Origin: Xanthobacteraceae bacterium
Lineage (GTDB): Bacteria; Pseudomonadota; Alphaproteobacteria; Rhizobiales; Xanthobacteraceae
Direction of reading: 5' to 3'
Length of the DNA stretch: 19,934 nucleotides
NCBI GenBank assembly: GCA_019746355.1
Contig: JAIESC010000283.1
Location: 1 to 19,934 of the forward strand
Below are positions 10,255 through 16,799 of the stretch, piece by piece (within the stretch, counting starts at the first letter, position 1; each line of letters opens with the position of its first letter). The translations under genes and the position numbers were made by a program. The notes below the pieces were generated by a model. The model did no database searches, was not told the DNA's origin, and saw only the letters and a list, made by a program, of their open reading frames with translations.

Positions 10255-11316
10255 CTATCGCGCGACGTGCATGACGCGCATCTTGTCGTCGGCGATTTTT
10301 CCGCGCTCGATGATCACGTCGTTGTCGAGCGTCACCGTGCAGTCGCGCATCGGCACGTCGTAGTGGCCCTTGGTGGTACGCTTGCCGCCGCCCTGCGAGT
10401 TCGGACCGGTCGAGAACAGGAAGTTGCCGGCAAAGCAGCGCGCGCCGGCGTGGTGGCGCTTGGGGTCGGCGCCGTAGAGCGCAATGGCGTCCCAGCGCGC
10501 TTGCGGGTTGAGCCCCCAGCCGAGATGCGAGATCGCGTGCCCGTCCATGTCGTCGGCATGCGCCTTGTTGCCGTCGAGCCAGTCGCTCATCAACTTGGCG
10601 TCGAGCCCGCCTTCGATCCTGCGGATGAAGCCGTCGCGGATCTCGAGCCGGACGTCGTCCTGCACGTAGCGGCAATAGGGCAAGACGATGATGTCGCCCG
10701 GATTGAAGACGACGGTGCCGTTGGCCGAGCCTTCGTTCGGAAAGGTGTGCACGTGGCCCGCGCCCCAGTGGTCGAAGCGGCCGGCCGCCTCCGAATAGCC
10801 GTACTGGCTCATGGTCGGGTATTCGCCGAGGTTGACCGTGAGATCGGTGCCGCCGGGGCGGGTGATGCGCATGGTCTTCGCCCGCTTGAGCCGCTGATCG
10901 GCGTGGACCACCGCCTCCTTCAGGCCGGGCGGCGCCATCAGCTCCTCGAGCTCGTCCGGCCCGTCGATCACCATCAGCACGCGGGTGCCTGCGTCGCGCG
11001 CCTCCTTGAGCCAGCGGGTGAACAGCGGAATGTGCAGGCAGACCAGCATGTCGGCGGCCTTGATGGCATCGAGCGTGCCCTTGCAGCGGCCGACGGTCTC
11101 GACGCCGACCTTGGTCCAGGACGGCATGGCGTTGACGCACATCTCGTAGGCGTCGGCGCCGAGGTCTTCGGCTGCGGCAAAGGCCGCGGACACGTAGTCG
11201 CGGCGCGCGCCGAGATCGCTGAGCAGCACGATGGTCTCGCCGTTGCGCACGTTGCAGAGCTGGAATTCGCGCCGGAACAGCATCGCGAGCTTGGCGTGGT
11301 TGATGGCTTCATGCAT
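10255..11316 (-). CDS. 2,5-dihydroxypyridine 5,6-dioxygenase (NicX)-like protein, M29-peptidase-related fold
   Basis: From memory of NicX of Pseudomonas putida, this 353-residue protein aligns along its whole length, with shared stretches GEYPTMSQYGY, GRFDHWGAG, FPNEGSANGTVV, ISHLGWGLNPQARWDA and GNFLFSTGPN. NicX opens the ring of 2,5-dihydroxypyridine in aerobic nicotinate breakdown using one Fe(II). Its reported ligands are two histidines and an aspartate, and the equivalents here are H264 (ISHLGW), H318 and D320 (GHYDVPMRDC). Automated annotation may call such proteins aminopeptidases because of distant relation to family M29. I chose ATG 11314-11316 since GGGAG lies about 9 nt upstream; an ATG at 11340 would add eight residues. 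It precedes the ABC importer on the same strand. The fold and metal site are well supported; the substrate is inferred. Confidence 0.78.
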   Translation of the reverse strand: MHEAINHAKLAMLFRREFQLCNVRNGETIVLLSDLGARRDYVSAAFAAAEDLGADAYEMCVNAMPSWTKVGVETVGRCKGTLDAIKAADMLVCLHIPLFTRWLKEARDAGTRVLMVIDGPDELEELMAPPGLKEAVVHADQRLKRAKTMRITRPGGTDLTVNLGEYPTMSQYGYSEAAGRFDHWGAGHVHTFPNEGSANGTVVFNPGDIIVLPYCRYVQDDVRLEIRDGFIRRIEGGLDAKLMSDWLDGNKAHADDMDGHAISHLGWGLNPQARWDAIALYGADPKRHHAGARCFAGNFLFSTGPNSQGGGKRTTKGHYDVPMRDCTVTLDNDVIIERGKIADDKMRVMHVAR

Positions 11317-11384
11317 GGCGATCACTCCCGCGTCATGCATGTACTGTAGAAGGTTTTTGGTTGGTTTGCACCGCCACCTCCACG

Positions 11385-11507
11385 GTCATGTGCGGGCTTG
11401 ACCCGCGCGTCTCGTTTAGGGAAGCACAGTGCCCGCCTAAGCGAGATGGTCGGGACATAGGCGAGCGAAGCGACGCCGTCCTTCGGACGGCCATGCCCAG
11501 CCATGAC
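11385..11507. repeat. Composite palindromic repeat carrying the 39-bp core (third copy)
   Basis: It runs from GTCATGTGCGGGCTTGACCCG to CATGCCCAGCCATGAC, with the shared core at 11459-11497. It occupies most of the 232-bp gap between the NicX-like gene and the metallopeptidase-like gene. Confidence 0.7.
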
Positions 11508-11548
11508 GTGGAGAGACTGGTGCGAACTATCTGGAAAGGCGCATCGAT

Positions 11549-12610
11549 CTAGCGCGACGCGTGGATGCAGTCGTGAATAAACGTCAACTTGCCGACGACC
11601 GCCGGCGTCAGGACGAACGGATAGAGGTCCGGCAGCCCCATGCTGCGGTTGATCTCGTTGACGGCGATCGAGAGGCCGGTCCAGGCATCGATGATCGGCT
11701 CGACCTTGGCGCTGTGCGGATCGAAGTTGATGACGGTGGCAAGCTCGGCCGCCGCGGCAAGCCGCGGGCGGACGCTCAGGCCGAAGGCGCGCGCCGACTC
11801 CAGCGTGTCGACCATGTGGAAGTAGTGCGCCCAGGTTTCGGCGAAATCCTCCCAGGGATGAGACGAGGCGTAGGCGGACACGAAACGGCTCTGCCAGTCG
11901 GCCGGCGGGCCGCTGGCGTAGTGCTGCTGCAGCGCCTGCGTGTAGTCGCGCCGCTCGTCGCCGAACGTCGCGCGGAATGGCTCGATGCGGCCGCCCTCCG
12001 CGATCAGCCGGTCCCAATAGTAATGGCCGATCTCGTGCCGGAAATGACCGAGCAAAGTGCGGTAGGCCTCGCCCATCTCGTTGCGCATCCGCTCGCGCTC
12101 GGCGTCGTCGGCTTCGTTGATGTTGATGGTGATCACGCCGTTGGCGTGCCCGGTCATGACCGGCGCGACCGAGCCGTCGGGCGCGGCCGCGCCGGGAACG
12201 AGGAACTCGAAGGCCAGGCCGTCCGGATCCTCGGCGCGCGTGGTCAGCGGCAGCTCCAGCTTGAGCAGCGAATACATCAGGCGATGCTTGGCAAACTCGA
12301 TCTTGCGCCAGCGCAGAACGTTCTCCGGCACCGAGAGATCGGGGACGGTCTGGTTGTGCCGGCACGCCGCGCAATAGGGGCTGGGCTGCTCGTTGTCGAC
12401 CAGCCAGTTGCACGCGTCATGTTCGGCGTTGGCGCAGAAGCGATAGCGCCTGGTCGGGTCGGCGGCCGCGCGCCAGTGCGGACCGTCCGGTCCCACCACC
12501 GACAGCGTCTCACGCGTCCGCAGGTAACCGAGCCGCGAGCCGCAATTCCCGCAGCTGGTGTTCTCGAAATAGAGAAGCTGATTGCACTTCTGGCACTCAA
12601 AAAGCTTCAT
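11549..12610 (-). CDS. Putative zinc-binding metallopeptidase (zinc ribbon plus HEIGH domain)
   Basis: This 353-residue protein has an N-terminal zinc-ribbon pattern: C6-x2-C9 and C20-x2-C23, then further cysteines at 59, 67, 80 and 83. The catalytic-type motif HEIGH is at 192-196 (FRHEIGHYYWDRL), and a downstream HPWEDFAETWAHYFHM probably supplies the third zinc ligand, as in gluzincin-like enzymes. This layout matches the family annotated as putative zinc-binding metallopeptidase (formerly a DUF). No signal peptide or membrane helix is visible, so it is probably cytoplasmic. The substrate is unknown. It lies downstream of the AI-2E transporter gene on the same strand, separated by a hairpin repeat, so co-transcription is not assured. 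Confidence 0.85.
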   Translation of the reverse strand: MKLFECQKCNQLLYFENTSCGNCGSRLGYLRTRETLSVVGPDGPHWRAAADPTRRYRFCANAEHDACNWLVDNEQPSPYCAACRHNQTVPDLSVPENVLRWRKIEFAKHRLMYSLLKLELPLTTRAEDPDGLAFEFLVPGAAAPDGSVAPVMTGHANGVITININEADDAERERMRNEMGEAYRTLLGHFRHEIGHYYWDRLIAEGGRIEPFRATFGDERRDYTQALQQHYASGPPADWQSRFVSAYASSHPWEDFAETWAHYFHMVDTLESARAFGLSVRPRLAAAAELATVINFDPHSAKVEPIIDAWTGLSIAVNEINRSMGLPDLYPFVLTPAVVGKLTFIHDCIHASR

Positions 12611-12662
12611 CGCGCGCTCGCGTCAATTCGTCTTCCGCCGCATCGACTTAAGCTTCTTGTTT

Positions 12663-12711
12663 GAGCATGACCTTTTCCGAAAACCGCTTCACACTTTTCG
12701 GGGTCATGCTC
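12663..12711. repeat. 49-bp hairpin repeat (GAGCATGACC ... GGTCATGCTC), possible terminator
   Basis: The perfect 10-bp arms at 12663-12672 and 12702-12711 enclose ttttccgaaaa and acttttcgg, which pair further. Elements of this kind recur in intergenic DNA of Bradyrhizobium-type genomes. The right arm overlaps the stop codon of the AI-2E transporter gene by one base. Its position suggests it ends or stabilises that mRNA. Confidence 0.7.
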
Positions 12712-13853
12712 TAGTCCGGCAACGCGACTTCGTCCGACGGCATGGTGTGCTCCTGCACGACCACCGCGGCGATCAGAATGGGCGTAGCGAGAAACGTCCC
12801 AAGCGGCCCCCACAGCCAGGTCCAGAACACCAGCGACAGGAACAGCGCCAGCGGGCTCACGGTCAATTGCCTGCCGACCAGGGCCGGCGTGATGAAATGA
12901 CCCTCGACCGTGGTGAACGCCACGAACAGCGCCGGAGGCAGCAGCGCGGTGGGCACGGTCGGCAGGACGATCAGACCCAGCACCAGCAGGATGAGCGCGA
13001 CAACCGCCGGCCCGACATACGGAATGTAGTTGAGCATGAACGCGGCGATGCCCCAGAGCGCCGGGCTCGGCAGGCCGAACGCATAGGCGATGGCGGCGGC
13101 AACGCCGCCCACCACGATGTTGATCATGCTGACGATCACCAGGTAGTGGGTGAGGCTCGCTTCCAGCGCGTTCAGAATTCGCAGCGCACGCAGCCGCGCA
13201 TCCTGGCTCCTGAACATCAGGACGAGGTGACGGCGCTGGCTGTTGCGCGACAGCAGGAAGAAGAACAGGCTGCCGAAGAACACCACCAGCTCGCCCGCAG
13301 CCGGCGTCAGGAAGTTGACCACCTGCGTGAGGATGTTGCTGGCCGGAAGCTCGAACTTGATCGGCTCGACCGAGGTCCCGAGCACCACCGCGAGCGACAG
13401 CTGCAGTTCACGCCAGGTGGCGAGCGGCCGTTCGAGGAAGCCGGCCTTCGTCCGCAGTGTCTCGACGAGTTCGGGCGCCCGCGCCGCCCAGTCGGCCAGC
13501 ACGCCGCCGAGCAGGATCATGCCGATGTTGGCGAGCAGAATGACAAGCCCGACGCAGCCCAGCGCGAACATCACCGGCGGCATGTGATAGCGCGCCGCGC
13601 GGGTGGCGAGCGGCCCGAACATGATGCTGATGATGGCGGCCGCGACGATCGGCGCGATCAGGCTGCGCGCGAAAAACAGAAACGCACCGAGCAGCAGACC
13701 GAAGATGCCGACGACCGCGACGCGTGGCGCCGCGCGCCACCAGTCCCACGCGACATCGGGCAGCGCGTCGGTCTTCGGCTCCGGCTCAGGGTTCTCCGCC
13801 GGGGTGCCGGCACGCCGTAACACCGACGGACGACTCGAGACATCGGCCGTCAT
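12711..13853 (-). CDS. AI-2E family transporter (PerM/TqsA-type permease)
   Basis: This is an inner-membrane protein of 380 residues with about seven to eight hydrophobic segments. Typical family features are the N-terminal pair of helices (RVAVVGIFGLLLGAFLFFARSLIAPIVAAAI), a long central soluble stretch (about 140-200), LNYIPYVGP, and the C-terminal EGHFITPALVGRQLTVSPLALFLSLVFWTWLWGPLG, which is close to diagnostic. I chose ATG 13851-13853 (MTADVSSRPSV) because GGAG lies about 9 nt upstream. The frame extends to 14051, but the added 66 residues look non-coding and cross the divergent promoter region. The family exports small molecules or ions; the link to autoinducer-2 is only by name. It is divergent from the iron permease family gene at 14027. 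Confidence 0.87.
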   Translation of the reverse strand: MTADVSSRPSVLRRAGTPAENPEPEPKTDALPDVAWDWWRAAPRVAVVGIFGLLLGAFLFFARSLIAPIVAAAIISIMFGPLATRAARYHMPPVMFALGCVGLVILLANIGMILLGGVLADWAARAPELVETLRTKAGFLERPLATWRELQLSLAVVLGTSVEPIKFELPASNILTQVVNFLTPAAGELVVFFGSLFFFLLSRNSQRRHLVLMFRSQDARLRALRILNALEASLTHYLVIVSMINIVVGGVAAAIAYAFGLPSPALWGIAAFMLNYIPYVGPAVVALILLVLGLIVLPTVPTALLPPALFVAFTTVEGHFITPALVGRQLTVSPLALFLSLVFWTWLWGPLGTFLATPILIAAVVVQEHTMPSDEVALPD

Positions 13854-13961
13854 GCCGCAAAGCTCCAATGGTTCAGACAAGGGTCGTGCGCGGCTGATGC
13901 TCAATCGCGCTGCTGCAATTCCAAGCCGTTCAGAGCGAGAAAGTTCCGTCCGATGCGGACA

Positions 13962-13987
13962 GGAACTCAGGGCCGCGGGGCGCGGTT
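13962..13987 (+). promoter_or_regulatory. Candidate EcfG-type promoter upstream of the iron permease family gene
   Basis: GGAAC (13962-13966), then 18 nt, then GTT (13985-13987), preceded by G rather than C. The spacing is at the long end of the known EcfG pattern. It ends 39 bp before the chosen ATG at 14027. It is weaker than the five N17 sites near phyR. Confidence 0.45.
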
Positions 13988-14026
13988 GAAGGGACAGTTC
14001 AATTCCTGGTGCAGATCGCGACGGCC

Positions 14027-14500
14027 ATGGATCAGTCTGTAACCGAGTCACGCCCCGGACGAGAGAACAAGGCGCCCGAAGCCACGAAGCGACATCATGC
14101 GATCAGCGCATCGTTCGCGAAATTCTCGCATGCGGTGGCACACGCGTCGGGAACGCCGACGGCATTTTTTCTGGCGACGCTGACGATCGTCATCTGGGCT
14201 GTCACCGGTCCTATCTTCGGCTACAGCGACACCTGGCAGCTCGTGATCAACACCGGCACGACCATCGTCACGTTCCTGATGGTGTTCCTGATTCAGAACA
14301 CGCAGAACCGGGACGCGCTGGCGGTGCAGCTCAAGCTTTCCGAGCTGATTATCGCCATGAAAGATGCCGAAAACAGAATTGCTACGATCGAGGATCTGCC
14401 GGAGGAGGATCTGGAGCAGATGCACAAGGAATTGTGCGCTCGAGCCGAGCAAGCAGGCGATGCGCTGGCGAACCGGCGGAGCAAGCGCCGGTCCGCTTGA
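14027..14500 (+). CDS. Low affinity iron permease family protein
   Basis: This small membrane protein of 157 residues matches the low-affinity iron permease family throughout. FAKFSHAVAHASGTPTAFFLA leads into a first helix (about 45-67), and a second helix follows (about 78-98: LVINTGTTIVTFLMVFLIQNTQNRD). A soluble C-terminal part ends in EDLPEEDLEQMHKELCARAEQ. Bacterial members are short two-helix proteins whose iron transport is not generally proven. ATG 14027-14029 is chosen. A GTG at 14009 would add six residues, and neither has a strong ribosome binding site. A candidate EcfG promoter lies just upstream, which would place it in the general stress regulon. It converges on the DUF883-type gene. 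Confidence 0.88.
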   Translation: MDQSVTESRPGRENKAPEATKRHHAISASFAKFSHAVAHASGTPTAFFLATLTIVIWAVTGPIFGYSDTWQLVINTGTTIVTFLMVFLIQNTQNRDALAVQLKLSELIIAMKDAENRIATIEDLPEEDLEQMHKELCARAEQAGDALANRRSKRRSA

Positions 14501-14604
14501 GTATGCGCAGCGGCTCGCGATCGCTGTTAGCTTGGTCGCATTTTCTACGGCGAACCGCTGCACACACCGGATCAAGTCCGCGGCAGGCTTTCGCCGGAAA
14601 ATGC

Positions 14605-14958
14605 TTAGCGTCGCATCGTCGACGACAGGACGAAGCCCAGGCCCACTGCGATCGCCAGCGCCGAAAGCGGGTGCTCGCGAATCGCGTCCTCGACATTCTC
14701 GACGACATTGCCGCCCACCTCGCCGACCGTCTCCACGGCCTCGCGGCCGCGCGCGCCGGCATTGGCGATCAGGTCATCGACCGTCTCGCCGAAGCGGGCG
14801 AGGTTGGCCTTGACGTCGTCGAGCATTTCGCCGCCGGCGTTGCTGGCAAGGCCTTCGACCTGCTTCGAAAGCTCGAGCATCTCCTCGCGCAGGCTCTGCA
14901 GGTCCTTCTTCAGGTTCTTCACGTTAAGCGACGTACCGTTGGTGGCTGAGCGCGCCAT
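14605..14958 (-). CDS. DUF883 / ElaB-YqjD family membrane-anchored protein
   Basis: This 117-residue protein has a long amphipathic helical region (about 13-90: NLKKDLQSLREEMLELSKQVE..., likely coiled coil) and a single C-terminal hydrophobic segment (about 97-112: LSALAIAVGLGFVLSS) ending in MRR. This is the tail-anchored layout of the ElaB/YqjD/DUF883 family, some members of which bind stationary-phase ribosomes at the inner membrane. GGGAG lies 9 nt before the ATG. It follows the holin-like gene at 15055-15516 on the same strand with a 96-bp gap, so the two may be an operon. Its place next to the stress locus fits a stress role; this is inference. Confidence 0.82.
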   Translation of the reverse strand: MARSATNGTSLNVKNLKKDLQSLREEMLELSKQVEGLASNAGGEMLDDVKANLARFGETVDDLIANAGARGREAVETVGEVGGNVVENVEDAIREHPLSALAIAVGLGFVLSSTMRR

Positions 14959-15054
14959 AGGGTGACTACTCCCGATTACAAAATGAACAGTTGCTTGTTG
15001 GCATTAAAACGCCTGAACAGCCCAATGGTTGCTGCCGCGACGTTTGGGCCGTCC

Positions 15055-15516
15055 TCAGGACGGATAGCGGGCCTGCGTCTGCCGGCGGCTGGCGCTTTCG
15101 CTGTTGGCCTTGTTCAACAGCCAGACAACCGCGGCCGCGCCGGCGGCGAGCGACACGGCACGCCGCCCGCCGATCATCCTGGCGATGTCGAGGCCCGCCG
15201 CAATGAGCGCGGGCTCAAGCCACGCCGTGGTGTTGACGTGCGCCGCGGCCTTCGCGGCGGCGATGCGCTCCCGCTCTCGCTGCCGGTGGATGGTGAACGC
15301 GGCAAGTGCCGCGATCGCCGCCAGCAGCACGAAGCAGCCGCCGACCGCAAGGCTTGCGGTGAGCGCGTCGTAGCGGTCCGCCAGGAAAATGAACAGGGCT
15401 ACGGCAAACCACAGCACGGCAATGCCGACGGCTATCGCCGCCAGCAATCCCCATCCGGCCATCGCGACCGTCGATTTGAGGCCGCGTTTCATATCGCTGA
15501 TCTGGTTGGCAATCAT
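15055..15516 (-). CDS. Phage holin family / holin-X-like small membrane protein
   Basis: This is a 153-residue membrane protein. Two strong helices (about 19-46 and 52-75) are followed by a charged stretch (RQRERERIAAAKAAA) and a third hydrophobic segment near 122-135 (AVSLAAGAAAVVWLLN). The pattern matches small proteins annotated as phage holin family in rhizobial genomes. These usually sit beside DUF883-type genes and are not phage genes. No phage genes are nearby. A weak EcfG-like site (GGAAC, 18 nt, GTC on the minus strand, 15594 to 15569) lies upstream but lacks a proper -10. The function is unknown; an envelope stress role is plausible from context. Confidence 0.72.
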   Translation of the reverse strand: MIANQISDMKRGLKSTVAMAGWGLLAAIAVGIAVLWFAVALFIFLADRYDALTASLAVGGCFVLLAAIAALAAFTIHRQRERERIAAAKAAAHVNTTAWLEPALIAAGLDIARMIGGRRAVSLAAGAAAVVWLLNKANSESASRRQTQARYPS

Positions 15517-15662
15517 CGCGCGTGCTGTCTACGCCGGCCGAAGGACCGGCCGGACGGATAACCGCCAGGACGAAATTTGGTTGCGGGGGGTTCCGCGGGG
15601 GCGGCGAGGGACGGCGGCGGGCGGCCGCGACGCCGTTCAGCTCAGCGGCCCAGTTGAGCGGA

Positions 15663-16052
15663 TCATTTGCGCGGCGATTGCCGCTCCAGGTTCTCGACCG
15701 CCCGCCGCAATTCCTCGAAATCGTACGGCTTGGGCAGGATGATCATGTTCTGCAGCGAACGCAGGCCGGCATCGATGTCGCCGGTGCCCCGGCCGGACGC
15801 GACGATGATCGGCAGCAGCGGATAGCGCGCGCGGAGCTTGGAGACCAGTTCCTCCCCGGGGCTGTCCGGCAGTCCCAGGTCGACCAGCGCCAGGACGATC
15901 TCGGATTTGTTCTGCTCGGCCAATTCCAGGGCCTTGGCCGCCGACGGCGCTTCGAGGGCGCGAAAGCCGAGCTCGGTGAGCGCATCGGACGCGACCATCG
16001 CGACGAGGAGCTCGTCCTCGACCACCAGCGCGCAACGGTTGATGTCCTGCAT
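15663..16052 (-). CDS. Single-domain response regulator (receiver only)
   Basis: This 129-residue protein is a CheY-like receiver with no output domain. From this start, the acidic pair is E12-D13 (VVEDELL), the phospho-acceptor is D58 (ALVDLGLPD), the switch residue is S86 (VASGRG, serine in place of the more common threonine) and the conserved lysine is K108 (LPKPYDFEEL). ATG 16050-16052 is chosen; an upstream TTG (16082) would add ten residues. Single-domain receivers near phyR in other alphaproteobacteria can tune the stress kinases, and that is a reasonable inference here. A perfect GGAAC-N17-GTT site lies upstream on the same strand (16317-16293), about 240 bp from the start, which would give a long leader. 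Confidence 0.87.
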   Translation of the reverse strand: MQDINRCALVVEDELLVAMVASDALTELGFRALEAPSAAKALELAEQNKSEIVLALVDLGLPDSPGEELVSKLRARYPLLPIIVASGRGTGDIDAGLRSLQNMIILPKPYDFEELRRAVENLERQSPRK

Positions 16053-16292
16053 GTCGCCGGACCTGCTTGGAGATTGCGTCAAATACGAACGATTGCGATC
16101 ACGGCAGAGGCGGTCGCGTTGCCAGGATGGCTGTTCTGCTGGCCGTTCTCATTGGGACTGACCTCCCCCTGTTTCGCACCAAGCCGCAACCGGTCCGACA
16201 ACCGGCCTCGGGCTGTTCCGGCGCAAGTTCAGATGCCTTTGTGGCAACCTCGCGGCCCCGCCTCCGCAGTTCCGCAACGCCGGCCCGCCTTA

Positions 16293-16317
16293 AACAAGAC
16301 GACCGGCCTCCGGTTCC
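16293..16317 (-). promoter_or_regulatory. Candidate EcfG promoter reading toward the response regulator
   Basis: On the minus strand: GGAAC (16317-16313), 17 nt, GTT (16295-16293). Spacing is the same as at the phyR, nepR and csbD sites. It is about 240 bp from the chosen start at 16052, so the assignment to that gene is uncertain. Confidence 0.5.
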
Positions 16318-16342
16318 GCCACATATTACTCCCGATTTTCTT

Positions 16343-16367
16343 GGAACAACCCCGCCGCTTCCTGGTT
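16343..16367 (+). promoter_or_regulatory. Candidate EcfG promoter of an orphan short transcript
   Basis: GGAAC (16343-16347), 17 nt, GTT (16365-16367), preceded by G. No ORF of any recognisable family follows before the strong terminator at 16415-16457, so the site would drive a short untranslated RNA. The GGAAC is 26 bp from the minus-strand GTTCC at 16313-16317, so this is a second divergent pair. Confidence 0.55.
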
Positions 16368-16373
16368 TTTTAT

Positions 16374-16457
16374 GCAACCGGTTACGCCCCCTCCCCCCTC
16401 GTGGCCGGCCGTATCGAGGCGTCATCAGTCATTGCTGATGGCGCCTCGACGTTTTTT
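16374..16457 (+). ncRNA. Candidate EcfG-controlled small RNA with C-rich stretch
   Basis: The call rests on three visible parts: an EcfG-type promoter (16343-16367), a strong intrinsic terminator (16415-16457), and no coding sequence between or upstream that this terminator could serve. The start near 16374 is estimated from the usual distance after the -10 and could be off by a few bases; length would be about 84 nt. The 5' half carries CCCCCTCCCCCCTC (16387-16400), possibly in a loop closed by TACG/CGTA (16383-16386 / 16410-16413). Such a C-rich single strand could pair with G-rich ribosome binding sites. It is similar in plan to GsrN, the stress-sigma-dependent sRNA of Caulobacter, though I claim no sequence homology. 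Expression is unproven. Confidence 0.5.
16415..16457 (+). terminator. Strong intrinsic terminator not attached to any gene
   Basis: CGAGGCGTCATCAG (16415-16428) pairs with CTGATGGCGCCTCG (16435-16448), 14 positions with one G-U pair and a 6-nt loop, then ACG and six T (16452-16457). On the minus strand no T-run follows, so it acts on the plus strand. The nearest upstream plus-strand gene ends at 14500. Confidence 0.8.
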
Positions 16458-16483
16458 GCCCGAGCCGATCAAATTTGTTTGCC

Positions 16484-16508
16484 GGAACGGGATCGGGGTG
16501 CACGCGTT
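16484..16508 (+). promoter_or_regulatory. EcfG promoter of the csbD-family gene
   Basis: GGAAC (16484-16488), 16 nt, CGTT (16505-16508): an exact match to the known alphaproteobacterial EcfG consensus. It ends 33 bp before the GTG start at 16542. Confidence 0.8.
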
Positions 16509-16541
16509 GCCGACACATACCAACCAACAACGGAGAGCATC

Positions 16542-16739
16542 GTGAATTGGGATCGGGTTGAAGGCGACTGGAAGCAATTCAAGGGCAAGGTCCAGCAGCA
16601 GTGGGGCAAGCTGACCAGCGATGACATGGACGTCATCGAGGGCAACCGGACCGAACTGCTGGGCCGCATCCAGAAGCGCTACGGCATCGCCAAGGACGAG
16701 GCCGAGCGGCAGGTCGACACCTGGATGAAGACCTTTTAA
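16542..16739 (+). CDS. CsbD family stress protein
   Basis: This small, soluble, charged protein of 65 residues has NWDRVEGDWKQFKGKVQQQWGKLT at the start, the CsbD signature, and RTELLGRIQKRYGIAKDEAERQVDTW at the end. CsbD proteins are abundant under general stress in many bacteria, but their molecular function is not established. The start is GTG at 16542-16544 with GGAGA 6 nt upstream. A longer in-frame reading exists but crosses the promoter and the upstream terminator. The perfect EcfG promoter just upstream places it in the general stress regulon. It converges on phyR. Confidence 0.93.
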   Translation: MNWDRVEGDWKQFKGKVQQQWGKLTSDDMDVIEGNRTELLGRIQKRYGIAKDEAERQVDTWMKTF

Positions 16740-16761
16740 CTGAGCCTGGCTCAGGCGAGCA

Positions 16762-16799
16762 AAGCCGCGCGATCAGCCGGCCGCGCGGCTTCTGCTTTT
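16762..16799 (+). terminator. Probable terminator of the csbD-family gene, overlapping the phyR 3' end
   Basis: AAGCCGCGCG (16762-16771) and CGCGCGGCTT (16782-16791) form a perfect 10-bp stem with a 10-nt loop, followed by CTGCTTTT. The T-tract is offset by four bases, so strength is uncertain. The right arm and loop lie within or over the last codons of phyR on the opposite strand. Confidence 0.55.

Noticed and set aside
13854..14051. N-terminal extension of the AI-2E transporter
   Set aside because: It runs across the divergent promoter region and into the start of the opposite gene. The internal ATG at 13853 has a ribosome binding site.
14501..14604. Shared terminator between the iron permease and DUF883-type genes
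   Set aside because: Only a 7-bp inverted repeat (14507-14513 / 14555-14561) with a long loop and no T-tract was seen.
15055..15516. Prophage remnant (holin)
   Set aside because: No other phage gene is present. Proteins of this type are common chromosomal neighbours of DUF883 genes in rhizobia.
15569..15594. EcfG-like site upstream of the holin-like gene
   Set aside because: The -35 GGAAC is present but the -10 reads GTC instead of GTT with an 18-nt gap. It is too weak to list as a promoter.
16215..16219. GTTCC as a further minus-strand EcfG site
   Set aside because: The nearest AAC is only 12 nt away, so the spacing does not fit.
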